Shown: one piece after another, positions 9,694 through 20,495 of the stretch
Layout: every line of letters starts with the position of its first letter
Position numbering within the stretch: the stretch's first letter is position 1
Assembly (NCBI RefSeq): GCF_003259225.1
Contig: NZ_QHJF01000011.1
Span: 124,001-188,000, forward strand
Direction of reading: 5' to 3'
From: Marinomonas arctica
GTDB taxonomy: Bacteria; Pseudomonadota; Gammaproteobacteria; Pseudomonadales; Marinomonadaceae
DNA: 64,000 bases
The notes under the pieces: generated by a model
What the model was told of the DNA's origin: nothing
The model's database searches: none
What the model saw: the letters and a program-made list of their open reading frames with translations, nothing else
Made by a program: the position numbers and the translations under genes

Positions 9694-9747
9694 GTCTCGC
9701 TCAGCTTTGCTTCAGTTAGAAGCGGGATGAGCGAGACACAATATTTT
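9694..9747 (+). terminator. Intercistronic hairpin/terminator after the acyl-CoA dehydrogenase gene
   Basis: GTCTCGCTCA (9694-9703) pairs perfectly with TGAGCGAGAC (9728-9737). It is followed by ACAATATTTTT. It may terminate or attenuate between the dehydrogenase and the SCP2 gene. Confidence 0.55.
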
Positions 9748-9768
9748 TGACGGGTTGAAGAGGGTACT

Positions 9769-10086
9769 ATGATGAGCGAAGCAAAATCAGTGTTTGAATC
9801 TATGTTGGGTCGATTTGATGCCGATGAAGCCGATGATATGGAGGCAACATTTCAATTTGACTTAGACGATGCGGACAGCTATCACTTAACTATCGCGGAT
9901 GGCGAATGTGAGATGGGAGAAGGGGAGCATGATGATCCTACGGTGACTCTAAGTATGGATTTAGATACCCTCAAAGCAGTCATGAGCGGTGAATTAGACG
10001 GCATGGCGGCTTTTATGCAAGGTAAAATTAGAGCCGATGGTGACATTATGTTAGCAACCAAGTTGACGCAAATTTTTCCAATTTAG
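9769..10086 (+). CDS. Single-domain SCP2 sterol-carrier-like protein
   Basis: A 105-residue SCP2-type lipid-binding domain. It has an acidic N-terminal half, the repeated strand pattern ADSYHLTIADGECEMGEGEH, the central PTVTLSMDLDTLKAVMSGEL and the family's closing MQGKIRADGDIMLATKL. Stand-alone SCP2 proteins bind fatty acyl chains. Lying between an acyl-CoA dehydrogenase and an acyl-CoA ligase, it probably shuttles or buffers acyl-CoA. Two ATGs in tandem follow a GAGGG ribosome site; the first is used here. Confidence 0.85.
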   Translation: MMSEAKSVFESMLGRFDADEADDMEATFQFDLDDADSYHLTIADGECEMGEGEHDDPTVTLSMDLDTLKAVMSGELDGMAAFMQGKIRADGDIMLATKLTQIFPI

Positions 10087-10114
10087 GTTTGATTTGATGC
10101 GCTTGAATGCTCTG

Positions 10115-10147
10115 AAGCTCAACGGCAATTTGCACAGTTGAGCTTTT
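10115..10147 (+). terminator. Weak hairpin terminator after the SCP2 gene
   Basis: AAGCTCAAC (10115-10123) and GTTGAGCTT (10137-10145) pair perfectly and are followed by only a short T-run (TTTTG). It may attenuate and not fully terminate. Confidence 0.45.
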
Positions 10148-10194
10148 GCGTTTACTTATTCTCCTAAATAAAAAAAACAAATGGAGCGTTTATT

Positions 10195-11892
10195 ATGTCA
10201 ATGGATACTACTCGTCACAGCACGGCCGATGTTGGAAAAGCGCCAGGAAGCTACTTGCCAGCGTCGCTTAATCCTAATGGCTATCAGTCGTTAACGGATG
10301 TCCTCGCTGCGGCTGTCAGCAAATACGCTGACCTACCGGCCTTTACGAGCGTTGGAAGAACACTAACGTATCGTGAGTTGAATGAAAAATCCGATCAGTT
10401 TGCCGCTTATCTTCAGCACGAAACGGATTTGATACCTGGGGATCGCATCGCGATCCAATTGCCTAATGTGATTCAATATCCTGTTGTTCTTTTTGGTGCG
10501 ATGAAAGCCGGGCTGATCGTGGTTAATACTAACCCTTTGTATACCCCGAAGGAGCTTGAGCATCAATTTAATGACTCTGGTGTTAAAGCCTTGGTCGTGT
10601 TTGCCAACATGGCACATAACGTCGAAAAAATCTTAGCCAAAACCTCGATCAAACACGTCATTATTACTGAAATTGCCGATTTTCACTCCCCGCTAAAACG
10701 TTTGTTGGTCAACTCAGTGGTTAAATATGTTAAAAAAATGGTGCCAGCCTACCATCTTCCTCATGCGCTTGCGTTAAACGACGTATTGGCAAAAGGTAAA
10801 GATAAACAGGTCGATAAAGTCGCTTGTCAGCCAGAGCAAATTGCGGTGTTGCAATATACTGGGGGAACAACAGGCGTTGCCAAGGGTGCCATGCTGACGC
10901 ACGCTAATTTGATCGCCAATTTGAACCAACTAAGTTCTCGTTTAAGTTCGATTATTGAACCCAAAGCTGAACTCTACATTGCGCCTTTGCCCTTGTATCA
11001 CATTTACGCCTTTCTTATTCATGGTTTGACCCTAGTTGAGAAAGGTGCGCATAGCGTATTAATCCCAAATCCACGAGACTTGCCAGGTTTTATTAAAGAA
11101 CTAAAAAAATGGCCATTTACAGGCTTTGTTGGGCTAAATACGTTATTTGTTGGGCTTTGTAATAAAACCGATTTTCGCGCGTTGGACTTTTCACACTTGA
11201 AACTGACCTGTTCGGGCGGTATGCCGCTCACGCATGCGGCCGCCGATGAATGGCAAAAAGTGACAGGATGCAAAGTGGTCGAAGGGTATGGTTTAACAGA
11301 AACCTCTCCTGTCGTGTCTTTTAACCCTATTGGTAAAGAACGTATTGGTACAATTGGTGTGCCAGTGGCCGAAACAGATATCAAAATTCAAGGCCAAAAT
11401 GGTGAAGCATTACCGCAAGGAGAAGCGGGCATGCTGTGCGTGCGTGGTCCACAGGTGATGAAAGGCTATTGGAATCGCGAAGAAGCGACGCGCGATGTCA
11501 TGACTGAGGATGGCTTTTTAATTACGGGTGACATTGCGGTGCAACATCCAGATGGCTATTTGCAAATTGTGGATCGAGCCAAAGACATGATCATTGTCTC
11601 AGGTTTCAATGTGTACCCAACAGAAGTGGAAGATTGTCTTTCTTCTCACCCATCGATTCTTGAGTCGGCAGCGATTGGCGTGCCAGACGATAAAACGGGT
11701 GAAGCGGTTAAAGCCTTTGTGGTGTTAAGAGCGAATGTTGACTCATTGGACGAAAAAGCGCTACGGGCATACTGTAAAGAGAACTTAGCTGCTTACAAAG
11801 TGCCTAAGTTTGTTGAAGTGCGTAAAGAGTTGCCTAAGACAAACGTAGGGAAAGTGTTGCGTCGTGCCTTGCGTGAAGAGAAGCAAGCCTAA
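10195..11892 (+). CDS. fadD: Long-chain fatty acid-CoA ligase
   Basis: Activates fatty acids to acyl-CoA with ATP. The 565-residue ANL-superfamily enzyme shows the AMP-binding P-loop YTGGTTGVAKGAMLTHANL, the A5 motif GYGLTETSPVVSFNP, the fatty-acyl-CoA-synthetase signature running from FLITGDIAV to GFNVYPTEVED, and the C-terminal catalytic Lys in LPKTNVGKVLRR. Length and motifs match gammaproteobacterial FadD. The ribosome site GGAG precedes the ATG. It is the activation step for the beta-oxidation genes around it. Confidence 0.92.
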   Translation: MSMDTTRHSTADVGKAPGSYLPASLNPNGYQSLTDVLAAAVSKYADLPAFTSVGRTLTYRELNEKSDQFAAYLQHETDLIPGDRIAIQLPNVIQYPVVLFGAMKAGLIVVNTNPLYTPKELEHQFNDSGVKALVVFANMAHNVEKILAKTSIKHVIITEIADFHSPLKRLLVNSVVKYVKKMVPAYHLPHALALNDVLAKGKDKQVDKVACQPEQIAVLQYTGGTTGVAKGAMLTHANLIANLNQLSSRLSSIIEPKAELYIAPLPLYHIYAFLIHGLTLVEKGAHSVLIPNPRDLPGFIKELKKWPFTGFVGLNTLFVGLCNKTDFRALDFSHLKLTCSGGMPLTHAAADEWQKVTGCKVVEGYGLTETSPVVSFNPIGKERIGTIGVPVAETDIKIQGQNGEALPQGEAGMLCVRGPQVMKGYWNREEATRDVMTEDGFLITGDIAVQHPDGYLQIVDRAKDMIIVSGFNVYPTEVEDCLSSHPSILESAAIGVPDDKTGEAVKAFVVLRANVDSLDEKALRAYCKENLAAYKVPKFVEVRKELPKTNVGKVLRRALREEKQA

Positions 11893-11928
11893 TTTAGGCT
11901 TGCTCAAATATCGATCAGGAGGGCGATA

Positions 11929-12489
11929 ATGACACAAATAAAGCGCAAGCTAATGCATCGGCGCTGTATCGAATCGTTTGGTTTTTTACGCGAGGATGGT
12001 CTTTGGGACATAGAAGCCACTATGCAAGATTTGAAGTCTTACGATGTTAATCGTGAGTTTGATGGCAGTGTGGTGCCAGAAGGCAGTCCTTTTCACGATA
12101 TCAGTGTTTGCTTAACGCTCGATGACACTTTTTTAATCAAGGGAGTGTCTGTTTCCATGGAGGCTTTCCCTTTTCCAAACTGCGCAGGTGCGGTGCCCAG
12201 CTTTTCCGTTTTAAAAGGCACGCGCATTGGGCCTGGTTGGAATCGTTGGCTGAAGCAAACCTTTAGTGGAAAAGTGGGTTGTACTCATGTGTTGGAGTTG
12301 TTTCCTGTGATTGCAACGACCGCTTTTCAAACTATGTGGCAACCCCTAGGAGAGAAGTACCCAACGCATGTCCCCGATGCTTTAATTAAGTTGGTGAATT
12401 CTTGCCACGGTTGGTCTGAAGACGGACCTATGGTGCGCAAATTGGTTGAGGAACAGGTGCTTCATCTACCATCAGAGGAGTGTCAGTAA
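11929..12489 (+). CDS. DUF2889 domain protein
   Basis: A 186-residue protein. The opening MTQIKRKLMHRRCIESFGFLR and the DGLWDIEATMQDLKSY segment, with CTHVLEL near the middle, fit DUF2889. No biochemical role is established for this family, which recurs beside acyl-CoA and aromatic degradation genes. The ribosome site AGGAGG is strong. Its TAA overlaps the ATG of the next gene by one base, so the two are probably translationally coupled. Confidence 0.78.
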   Translation: MTQIKRKLMHRRCIESFGFLREDGLWDIEATMQDLKSYDVNREFDGSVVPEGSPFHDISVCLTLDDTFLIKGVSVSMEAFPFPNCAGAVPSFSVLKGTRIGPGWNRWLKQTFSGKVGCTHVLELFPVIATTAFQTMWQPLGEKYPTHVPDALIKLVNSCHGWSEDGPMVRKLVEEQVLHLPSEECQ

Positions 12490-13241
12490 TGAATGATTTT
12501 GTTACTGAAAGTATGGAGTCAGGTATACAGGTTTTGTGTTTGAACCGAACCGATAAGAAAAACGCCATTACCTTAGACATGTACCAAGCATTGACGAATG
12601 CATTGCGTAGCGCAGAACATAACGACCAAGTCAAAGTCACCATGTTATATGGCCTTGGAGGGGATTTCTCTTCGGGGAATGATATTAATGAATTTGTACA
12701 CATCGCTCAAACACCTGAAAAAATGGAAGCAATAATGGCTTTCTTGCAGGTGTTGAGTTGCTATAAAAAACCACTCATTGCGGGTGTTGAAGGTCGTGCA
12801 GTGGGTGTGGGGGCGACCATGCTGTTGCACTGCGATTTGGTACTGGCTTCCCGCGAAGCGCGGTTACAGTTTCCATTTGTACAGTTAGGTTTGGTGCCAG
12901 AAGCCGCATCCAGCCACCTATTGCCTCAGTTAGTAGGGCATCAAAAAGCCTTTGAAATACTTGTGTTAGGAGAAGTGGTTAGCGCAACACAGGCCCATGA
13001 AATGGGACTAGTAAATCACTTGTGCGAAGAAGGTGAGGCCTACAAGTTGGCTTTATTCTATGCACAAAGAATCGCTGCTTTACCGGTTGAAGCGGTGGCT
13101 TTAAGTAAAGATTTACTGAAATTCAGAGGGCAAGACGATGTGCAGATGGCATTGATGCGAGAAGGGCGTATTTTCAAGGATCGATTACGATCGACTGAGG
13201 CACATCAAGCCTTTACCGCCTTTTTATCGCGCAATAAATAA
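12489..13241 (+). CDS. Crotonase-family protein, probably delta3-delta2-enoyl-CoA isomerase
   Basis: A 250-residue crotonase fold (oxyanion-hole motifs GGDFSSGNDINEF and GRAVGVGATMLLHCDL). Both hydratase glutamates are replaced: the first position is in GVGATMLL and the second in LQFPFVQLG. Instead a Glu occurs in GLVPEAASS, where enoyl-CoA isomerases of the ECI/PECI type carry their single catalytic acid. I therefore read it as an isomerase that brings unsaturated acyl-CoAs into beta-oxidation, and not a hydratase. The start is the ATG in the TAATG overlap (ribosome site GAGGAG). A GTG 9 bases upstream would overlap the ribosome site. Confidence 0.8.
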   Translation: MNDFVTESMESGIQVLCLNRTDKKNAITLDMYQALTNALRSAEHNDQVKVTMLYGLGGDFSSGNDINEFVHIAQTPEKMEAIMAFLQVLSCYKKPLIAGVEGRAVGVGATMLLHCDLVLASREARLQFPFVQLGLVPEAASSHLLPQLVGHQKAFEILVLGEVVSATQAHEMGLVNHLCEEGEAYKLALFYAQRIAALPVEAVALSKDLLKFRGQDDVQMALMREGRIFKDRLRSTEAHQAFTAFLSRNK

Positions 13242-13263
13242 GTGGCGTGTAGCGTATGACAGA

Positions 13264-13294
13264 AAGCTTCACTTTTTAGTGGGGCTTTTTTTTA
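13264..13294 (+). terminator. Terminator after the enoyl-CoA isomerase gene
   Basis: AAGCTTCACT (13264-13273) and AGTGGGGCTT (13278-13287) pair fully if two G-U pairs are allowed. A run of eight T follows. Confidence 0.75.
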
Positions 13295-13551
13295 TCTTAG
13301 GCACTAGACTGAAAGACCTAGAAAGGGGACGAATCAGTCCTTGTTGTCCGCTGAAAATATTGTGCGGTTTATGTCTGAATATTTTTGTCAGTTAACTGGC
13401 GCTTTTTTGTTATTGATGAAAAGCATTCCCAAACTACTATAGAGGGTAAGTAAAGCGTTCTATTGATAGGGAATGTTTGCATGACATGGATCTGGCAATA
13501 TGGGTCAGTTTAATGCATGAAAGAAAGCTTAATAATAAATACGAGGGGCTT
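13295..13551. other. Upstream region of the ETF genes
   Basis: The ETF operon probably starts its own transcript here. A possible promoter is TTGATG with TATAGA 19 bases downstream, near 13415-13445; the spacing is poor. ATTCCC at about 13427 and GGGAAT at about 13470 form a spaced inverted repeat of unknown meaning. I recognise no known operator. Confidence 0.35.
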
Positions 13552-14304
13552 ATGAAAATCTTAGTATCTGTAAAGCGAGTGATAGATTACAACGTCAAAG
13601 TTCGCGTCAAAGCCGACCATACAGCGGTCGATCTTACCAATGTCAAAATGTCCATGAACCCTTTCTGTGAAATCGCTGTGGAAGAGGCCATTCGTCTAAA
13701 AGAAAAAGGTATCGCTTCTGACGTTGTGGTGGTCTCGGTGGGGTCTAAATCTTGCCAAGAAACCTTACGCACGGCATTGGCTTTGGGTGCTGATCGCGCG
13801 ATCCAAGTGGAAACAGAAGACGGTTTGGATTCTTTATCGGTTGCCAAGTTAATTGCTAAGGTGGCCCAAGAAGAAGCCGCTGATTTAGTGATCATGGGTA
13901 AACAATCTATCGATTCTGATAATAACCAAACCGGCCAAATGCTGGCGGCTTTATTGGATTACCCGCAAGCAACGTTTGCCTCAGAGGTGGTGATTGAAAA
14001 CGGTGAGGCGCACGTCACCCGTGAAATTGACGGTGGTTTGCAGACACTGGCTATTACCTTACCTGCGGTGATTACCACAGATCTGCGTTTGAATGAGCCA
14101 CGTTTTGCTTCTTTGCCAAATATTATGAAAGCGAAGAAAAAGCCATTGGATGTCAAAACCCCAGCCGATCTTGGTGTAGAAGTTGGCTCTAATGTCAGCA
14201 TCGTATCGGTTACACCCCCGCCACAACGTGCTGGTGGTATCAAAGTGGGTTCTGTAGCGGAACTGGTAGACAAACTTAAAAATGAAGCGAAGGTGGTGTC
14301 ATGA
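13552..14304 (+). CDS. etfB: Electron transfer flavoprotein beta subunit
   Basis: The small subunit (250 residues) of the ETF heterodimer, which carries electrons from acyl-CoA dehydrogenases to ETF-ubiquinone oxidoreductase. It has the family opening [40 protein letters not shown], and the adenine-nucleotide segment [20 protein letters not shown]. The ATG at 13552 has GAGGGG upstream and matches the family start. A longer frame begins at a TTG at 13477 but adds an unrelated leader. Its stop overlaps the alpha-subunit ATG by 4 bases. Confidence 0.95.
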   Translation: MKILVSVKRVIDYNVKVRVKADHTAVDLTNVKMSMNPFCEIAVEEAIRLKEKGIASDVVVVSVGSKSCQETLRTALALGADRAIQVETEDGLDSLSVAKLIAKVAQEEAADLVIMGKQSIDSDNNQTGQMLAALLDYPQATFASEVVIENGEAHVTREIDGGLQTLAITLPAVITTDLRLNEPRFASLPNIMKAKKKPLDVKTPADLGVEVGSNVSIVSVTPPPQRAGGIKVGSVAELVDKLKNEAKVVS

Positions 14305-15230
14305 GCATTTTAATCCTTGCCGAACACGATAATAAATCTTTAAAACCTGCGACATTAAACACAGTGACCGCAGCCACTCAGATTGGTGCCGATGTGCATT
14401 TATTGGTGGTAGGTTTCGAATGCCAAACCGTTGTTGAGCAAGCGTCGCAAGTGGCTGGTGTCAGTAAAGTATTGGTGGCTGATAACGCCGTTTATGAGCA
14501 TCAATTGGCTGAAAATGTCTCCAAATTAGTTGTTGATATAGCCAGTGGCTACGGTCATATCTTAGCGCCTGCAACCACAACAGGGAAAAATACCTTGCCA
14601 CGTGTGGCGGCGCTTTTAAACGTGGCGCAGTTGTCTGACGTTATTAAAGTCGAATCCGCAGACACCTTTGTTCGTCCAATTTACGCAGGTAACGCCATTG
14701 CTACGGTAAAAACCACAGACGCGGTAAAAGTGTTGACGGTTCGTTCAACCGGTTTTGATGCAGCAGCGAGCACAGGCGGCAACGCCGAGCGTGAAGTGCT
14801 TTCGCAAGTGATTGCCTCTGATCGCAGTCGCTTTGTGAAGGAGCAGCTAGCCGAATCTGACCGTCCTGAATTGACGGCCGCCAACGTGATTATTTCAGGT
14901 GGTCGTGGTATGGGGAATGGCGAAAACTTCAAATTGCTAGAAGGCGTTGCAGACAAACTTGGTGCTGCTATTGGTGCATCACGTGCTGCTGTCGATGCGG
15001 GTTTTGTGCCAAACGATTTACAAGTTGGCCAAACAGGTAAAACCGTTGCGCCGGATCTTTATATTGCCGTTGGTATTTCGGGTGCGATTCAGCATTTGGC
15101 CGGCATGAAGGATTCCAAGGTGATTGTTGCCATCAACAAAGACGAAGACGCGCCCATTTTCCAAGTAGCGGATTATGGCTTGGTAGCGGATTTGTTTGAT
15201 GCTGTGCCTGAGCTGGAAAAAAGCTTGTGA
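14301..15230 (+). CDS. etfA: Electron transfer flavoprotein alpha subunit
   Basis: The 309-residue FAD-binding subunit of ETF. The C-terminal FAD signature is clear: [36 protein letters not shown], then [16 protein letters not shown] and [20 protein letters not shown]. The gene overlaps etfB by ATGA, so the subunits are made in equal amounts. With the acyl-CoA dehydrogenase upstream it forms the electron exit of beta-oxidation. Confidence 0.95.
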   Translation: MSILILAEHDNKSLKPATLNTVTAATQIGADVHLLVVGFECQTVVEQASQVAGVSKVLVADNAVYEHQLAENVSKLVVDIASGYGHILAPATTTGKNTLPRVAALLNVAQLSDVIKVESADTFVRPIYAGNAIATVKTTDAVKVLTVRSTGFDAAASTGGNAEREVLSQVIASDRSRFVKEQLAESDRPELTAANVIISGGRGMGNGENFKLLEGVADKLGAAIGASRAAVDAGFVPNDLQVGQTGKTVAPDLYIAVGISGAIQHLAGMKDSKVIVAINKDEDAPIFQVADYGLVADLFDAVPELEKSL

Positions 15231-15347
15231 TTTTTGAGAGAACAGTCGGTTTAGCTGAGTAATCTTACGTCTAAACTGCCTTTAAATACCGGATGACGGT
15301 GAGCGCAAATGCCATCGTCATCAAAATAAAAATAATGGGAGACCAGC

Positions 15348-17498
15348 ATGATTTTCGAAGGACAAGCAATCAAGGTTGCAGTCGATGATGCCGGCGTGGC
15401 AACTGTCACTCTGGATTTGGTCGGTGAATCGGTCAATAAGTTCAATAGCCTTACCTTGAATGAATTGGCCGAAGCCGTTACTGCGCTCAAACACATTGAT
15501 GATTTGCAAGGCGTTATTTTTGCCAGTGCGAAAGACGTTTTTGTCGTAGGAGCTGACATAACTGAGTTTACTACTTGGTTTGAACTCGAAGAGGATGAAT
15601 TGTCCGATAAACTTCGCCTTGCTCATACTATTTTTAACGACATTTCGAATCTATGCTGCCCAACGGTTGCGGCCATTAATGGTATTGCGCTTGGCGGTGG
15701 TATGGAACTGGTGTTGGCCTGTGATTATCGAGTGATGGCGGATTCTGCGAAAATCGGTTTGCCAGAAACACAATTGGGTATTTATCCTGGGTGGGGTGGT
15801 ACGGTTCGTTTGCCTCGCTTAATCGGTGCGGATAATGCTTGCGAATGGATTTGTGGTGGCGCTCAAAAACGCAGTGAAGAAGCGTTCAAAGATGGCGCGG
15901 TTGATGCGGTGGTCCCGGCGGCAAAAGTGAATGAGTCGGCACGTCATCTTATCCAACAAGTGCTCGACGGGAAGTTGGATTACCATGCACGTCGTGAAGA
16001 ATTGCGTGCCCCTATGGTGTTTTCACCCATTGAAAAAATGATGATTTTCGAGTCCGTTCGTGGTGTGGTTGGGGCTAAGGCAGGTAAACATTATCCTGCG
16101 CCTATGGCGGCCATCAAGACTATCGAAAAGGGCATTAGCCAAGATATGGAAAAAGCCATAGAGACAGAGATAAAAGGCTTTGTTAAATTGGCCAAAGGCC
16201 CTGTGGCTAAAGCACTTGTGAATCTTTTCTTAAGCGATCAACAGATTAAGAAAACCGCAGGTAAATATGCGAAAAATGCTACGCCAGTCAAACAAGCCGC
16301 TGTTTTGGGAGCAGGGATTATGGGGGGAGGTGTGGCTTATCAGTCCGCCTCTAAAGGCACGCCAATCATCATGAAAGATATTCGCCCTGAAGCCTTAGAG
16401 TTAGGTTTGAGTGAAGCGAATAAACTGTTTAATGGTCAGGTAGAACGCGGACGTTTAACCACAGATCAAGCCTTTAAAGCCATGAATGGTATTATTCCAG
16501 CGTTAAGTTATGGCGAATTTGAGCACGTTGATCTAGTAGTCGAAGCGGTGGTTGAAAACGTCAAAATCAAAAAATCTGTGTTGGCTGAGGTAGAAACCAA
16601 AATAGCCGACGATGCTATTTTAACGTCGAATACCTCGACGATTTCCATTACTGAATTGGCGAAAGATCTAAAACGCCCAGAAAATTTCTGTGGTATGCAT
16701 TTCTTTAACCCTGTGCATCGTATGCCATTGGTGGAAGTGATTCGCGGTGAAAAAACCAGCGATGCGGCCATTGCAAAAACCGTAGCCTATGCTCAAGCCA
16801 TGGGCAAAACACCTGTCGTGGTAAATGACTGTCCAGGCTTCCTTGTAAACCGTGTATTGTTCCCTTACTTTGCTGGTTTCTCCTTGATGATGCAAGAAGG
16901 CGCAGATTTCCAAGTAGTGGATAAAACCATGGAGAAATTCGGTTGGCCAATGGGTCCGGCTTACTTGCTTGATGTGGTGGGTATTGACACAGCGTACCAT
17001 GCCGATCAAGTGATGGCGGAAGGCTTCCCTGATCGTATGAAACATGACGGCACCAATGCGGTAGATCGTTTATTTGAGTTGAAGCGTTTTGGTCAAAAGA
17101 ATGGTCATGGCTTCTATCGTTACGAAGCAGATCGTAAAGGTAAGCCGAAGAAAGTTTTTAACGACGAAATTAATGACTTACTTGCGCCTGTAGTGAGCTC
17201 TCATGCTGAATTGACAGAAGACGATATTGTGGCTCGTATGATGATACCACTTTGTATCGAAACAGTGCGTTGCCTAGAAGAAAACATAGTCGCATCAGCT
17301 GCAGAAGCGGATATGGGGTTAATTTATGGTATTGGTTTCCCTCCATACCTTGGTGGTGCCTTGCATTACCTAGACCAAATGGGACTGCAGGCGTTTTGTG
17401 ATCTTGCAGACAAATACAGCCACTTAGGTAAGTTGTACGAGCCAACCGCGAAGATGCGTGACATGGCCAGTAACAACGATACTTTTTACGGCGCATAA
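15348..17498 (+). CDS. fadB: Fatty acid oxidation complex alpha subunit
   Basis: A 716-residue multifunctional enzyme. The N-terminal half is an enoyl-CoA hydratase/isomerase with both catalytic glutamates ([11 protein letters not shown] and [15 protein letters not shown]). The second half is 3-hydroxyacyl-CoA dehydrogenase, with NAD site [17 protein letters not shown] and catalytic His in [16 protein letters not shown]. Length and order match E. coli FadB (about 729). The ribosome site GGGAG is in place. It forms a complex with FadA, encoded 27 bp downstream. Confidence 0.95.
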   Translation: MIFEGQAIKVAVDDAGVATVTLDLVGESVNKFNSLTLNELAEAVTALKHIDDLQGVIFASAKDVFVVGADITEFTTWFELEEDELSDKLRLAHTIFNDISNLCCPTVAAINGIALGGGMELVLACDYRVMADSAKIGLPETQLGIYPGWGGTVRLPRLIGADNACEWICGGAQKRSEEAFKDGAVDAVVPAAKVNESARHLIQQVLDGKLDYHARREELRAPMVFSPIEKMMIFESVRGVVGAKAGKHYPAPMAAIKTIEKGISQDMEKAIETEIKGFVKLAKGPVAKALVNLFLSDQQIKKTAGKYAKNATPVKQAAVLGAGIMGGGVAYQSASKGTPIIMKDIRPEALELGLSEANKLFNGQVERGRLTTDQAFKAMNGIIPALSYGEFEHVDLVVEAVVENVKIKKSVLAEVETKIADDAILTSNTSTISITELAKDLKRPENFCGMHFFNPVHRMPLVEVIRGEKTSDAAIAKTVAYAQAMGKTPVVVNDCPGFLVNRVLFPYFAGFSLMMQEGADFQVVDKTMEKFGWPMGPAYLLDVVGIDTAYHADQVMAEGFPDRMKHDGTNAVDRLFELKRFGQKNGHGFYRYEADRKGKPKKVFNDEINDLLAPVVSSHAELTEDDIVARMMIPLCIETVRCLEENIVASAAEADMGLIYGIGFPPYLGGALHYLDQMGLQAFCDLADKYSHLGKLYEPTAKMRDMASNNDTFYGA

Positions 17499-17513
17499 CT
17501 TCCCATAGGTTAG

Positions 17514-18701
<1,188 letters not shown>

Positions 18702-18784
18702 GGCGTCTATTTTTACGTCGTCTTGATTTCGTTCGTGACGTTGTAAGACGTTGCGATCAATGCGTAAAGGTAATCTCTGTCTTT

Positions 18785-18811
18785 AGCCCCACCTAACGTG
18801 GGGCTTTTTTT
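18785..18811 (+). terminator. Terminator of the fadBA operon
   Basis: AGCCCCA (18785-18791) and TGGGGCT (18799-18805) form a perfect GC-rich stem with a 7-base loop, then a T-run. Confidence 0.88.
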
Positions 18812-18893
18812 GCTCTGGTGTTTTGCATTCACTTGACGGATGATAAGCGCAATTTAATAGGTAACAGCAATAGGATCGAAAGAGGGCTTTCTC

Positions 18894-19859
18894 GTGAAAA
18901 TAGCGGTATTGGATGATTATCAAGATGCAGTCAAAGATCTTTCATGTTTTTGCCTTTTGCAAGGCCATGATGTGCATGTGTTTAATGAAACCTTTAGCAA
19001 GACGGATGATTTAGTTGATAAGTTAAAGGACTTTGAGGCGCTTGTTCTGATACGGGAACGCACGGTGATTACGGAAGCTTTACTGGCCAACTTGCCTAAT
19101 TTGAAACTGATTAGTCAAACGGGAAAAATCAGTAATCACATTGATGCCAAGCTTTGCCATCAGTACGGTGTGGCAGTGGCTGAGGGTGTGGGTTCGCCTG
19201 TAGCCCCCTCTGAGTTATGTTGGGGGTTAATCATGTCAGCCAGTCGACATATTCCTGAGTATGTTGCGCAATTTTCGCAAGGTCACTGGCAACAGTCTGG
19301 CTCTTTGGGTTTAGGTCGAGTGTTGAATGGCTCTGTATTAGGGATTTGGGGCTACGGTAAAATTGGACAACGAATCGCGCAATATGCCAAAGCTTTTGGT
19401 ATGAAGGTGTTGGTTTGGGGCAGTGAAAGTTCTAGAACGTTAGCGCAACAACATGGCTTGACTGCGGCATCATCTAAAGCCGAATTCTTCCAAAGTGCAG
19501 ATATTGTTACGCTGCATTTGCGACTTAACGATGCGACCAAAGCGATTGTGACTCAGAAGGATTTGGCATTGATGAAGCCAGACTCTTTATTGGTAAACAC
19601 CAGTCGAGCTGAGTTGATTGAAAGCGATGCCTTGTATCGTGAAATGTTGTCTAACCCGAGCAAACGGGCAGCTGTCGATGTATTTGAGACCGAACCTGCG
19701 AATGCTGATAATCAGCCTCTATTGTCTCTGCCAAATGTGCTTTGTACACCGCATATAGGATACGTTGAAAAGGCCAGCTACGAATTATATTTTGAGAAAG
19801 CGTTTGAAAATGTCGTAGCTTTTGCTGATGGGAAGCCACAAAATATAGTATTGGTGTGA
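18894..19859 (+). CDS. D-isomer-specific 2-hydroxyacid dehydrogenase
   Basis: A 321-residue NAD(P)-dependent oxidoreductase. The Rossmann motif GYGKIG is at residues 153-158. The catalytic triad typical of the family is R238 (VNTSRAE), E267 (FETEP) and H287 (CTPHIGY). It resembles the PGDH-like branch without a regulatory domain. The substrate is unknown. It starts with GTG, backed by AGAGGG 8 bases upstream. It stands alone between the fadBA terminator and a small secreted-protein gene. Confidence 0.85.
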   Translation: MKIAVLDDYQDAVKDLSCFCLLQGHDVHVFNETFSKTDDLVDKLKDFEALVLIRERTVITEALLANLPNLKLISQTGKISNHIDAKLCHQYGVAVAEGVGSPVAPSELCWGLIMSASRHIPEYVAQFSQGHWQQSGSLGLGRVLNGSVLGIWGYGKIGQRIAQYAKAFGMKVLVWGSESSRTLAQQHGLTAASSKAEFFQSADIVTLHLRLNDATKAIVTQKDLALMKPDSLLVNTSRAELIESDALYREMLSNPSKRAAVDVFETEPANADNQPLLSLPNVLCTPHIGYVEKASYELYFEKAFENVVAFADGKPQNIVLV

Positions 19860-19913
19860 AACGCGAAATCGTTTCGTTTTTTGGTGATTTTTTAAACGCA
19901 TAGGATAGAAATT

Positions 19914-20327
19914 ATGAAATCTTGTTTGTCTGCATTGGTTGCGATAGTGCCACTTATGGTTTCTTCTACGCAATTGGCGGCAGAGGACACCACAGAGTTA
20001 CCCGTTTGTGAAAGTAAGGACATCACATCTTTTTCTTACATGGAAAACCTTCAGCCTAATTCTGATGTGGATGTGGGAGCGATTTATAAATCCAAAACAC
20101 AAGAAGTGATCGCTTTTGGTAAAAAGAACAAACTAGAAGAATTCCAAATAATAAGCCAAGACGCATCGTTTACGCCCAATAATTTTGGCGCTCAAATCAA
20201 TATGAATTACACGGTGAGCTACAAGCCTAATTATGATGCATTCAATGCTTTTCGTAAGTTTGCCGACATGAGTACCGTTTCCACTTATCGCGTTGGCATG
20301 GAGAACTGCCCAACAGATAAGCCATAA
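19914..20327 (+). CDS. Exported protein of unknown function
   Basis: A 137-residue protein with a signal peptide (about residues 1-23, cut near LAA-ED). The mature part has two cysteines (VCES and MENCPTDK) that could form a disulfide in the periplasm, and a Tyr/Asn-rich centre. I do not recognise the family. The ribosome site AGGATAG is good. A strong terminator follows directly. Confidence 0.7.
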   Translation: MKSCLSALVAIVPLMVSSTQLAAEDTTELPVCESKDITSFSYMENLQPNSDVDVGAIYKSKTQEVIAFGKKNKLEEFQIISQDASFTPNNFGAQINMNYTVSYKPNYDAFNAFRKFADMSTVSTYRVGMENCPTDKP

Positions 20328-20339
20328 TGAATGAAATGA

Positions 20340-20379
20340 CCTTGCTCTTTAACCACGGTTAAAGAGCAAGGTTGCTTTT
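20340..20379 (+). terminator. Terminator after the exported-protein gene
   Basis: A 13-15 bp stem, 20340-20354 with 20357-20371 (CCTTGCTCTTTAACC and its complement), followed by TTGCTTTTG. It may also act for transcription coming from the - strand. Confidence 0.75.
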
Positions 20380-20495
20380 GTTAAGAAAGTGCGTTTCTTA
20401 CCACCATCAATCCCCCCTTTAGACTTTAAAGTTGCCAACTTCCTTATTAAGTGTTTTATACAAGTCGGTTATCTCTTGATCTATTTATTGAAGAT

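Noticed and set aside
11019-11384. Minus-strand open frame of about 120 codons
   Set aside because: It is antisense to the clear fadD coding sequence, with no independent support.
16668-17045. Minus-strand open frame of about 125 codons
   Set aside because: It is antisense to the dehydrogenase half of fadB, His-rich from reverse codons, with no homology I recognise.
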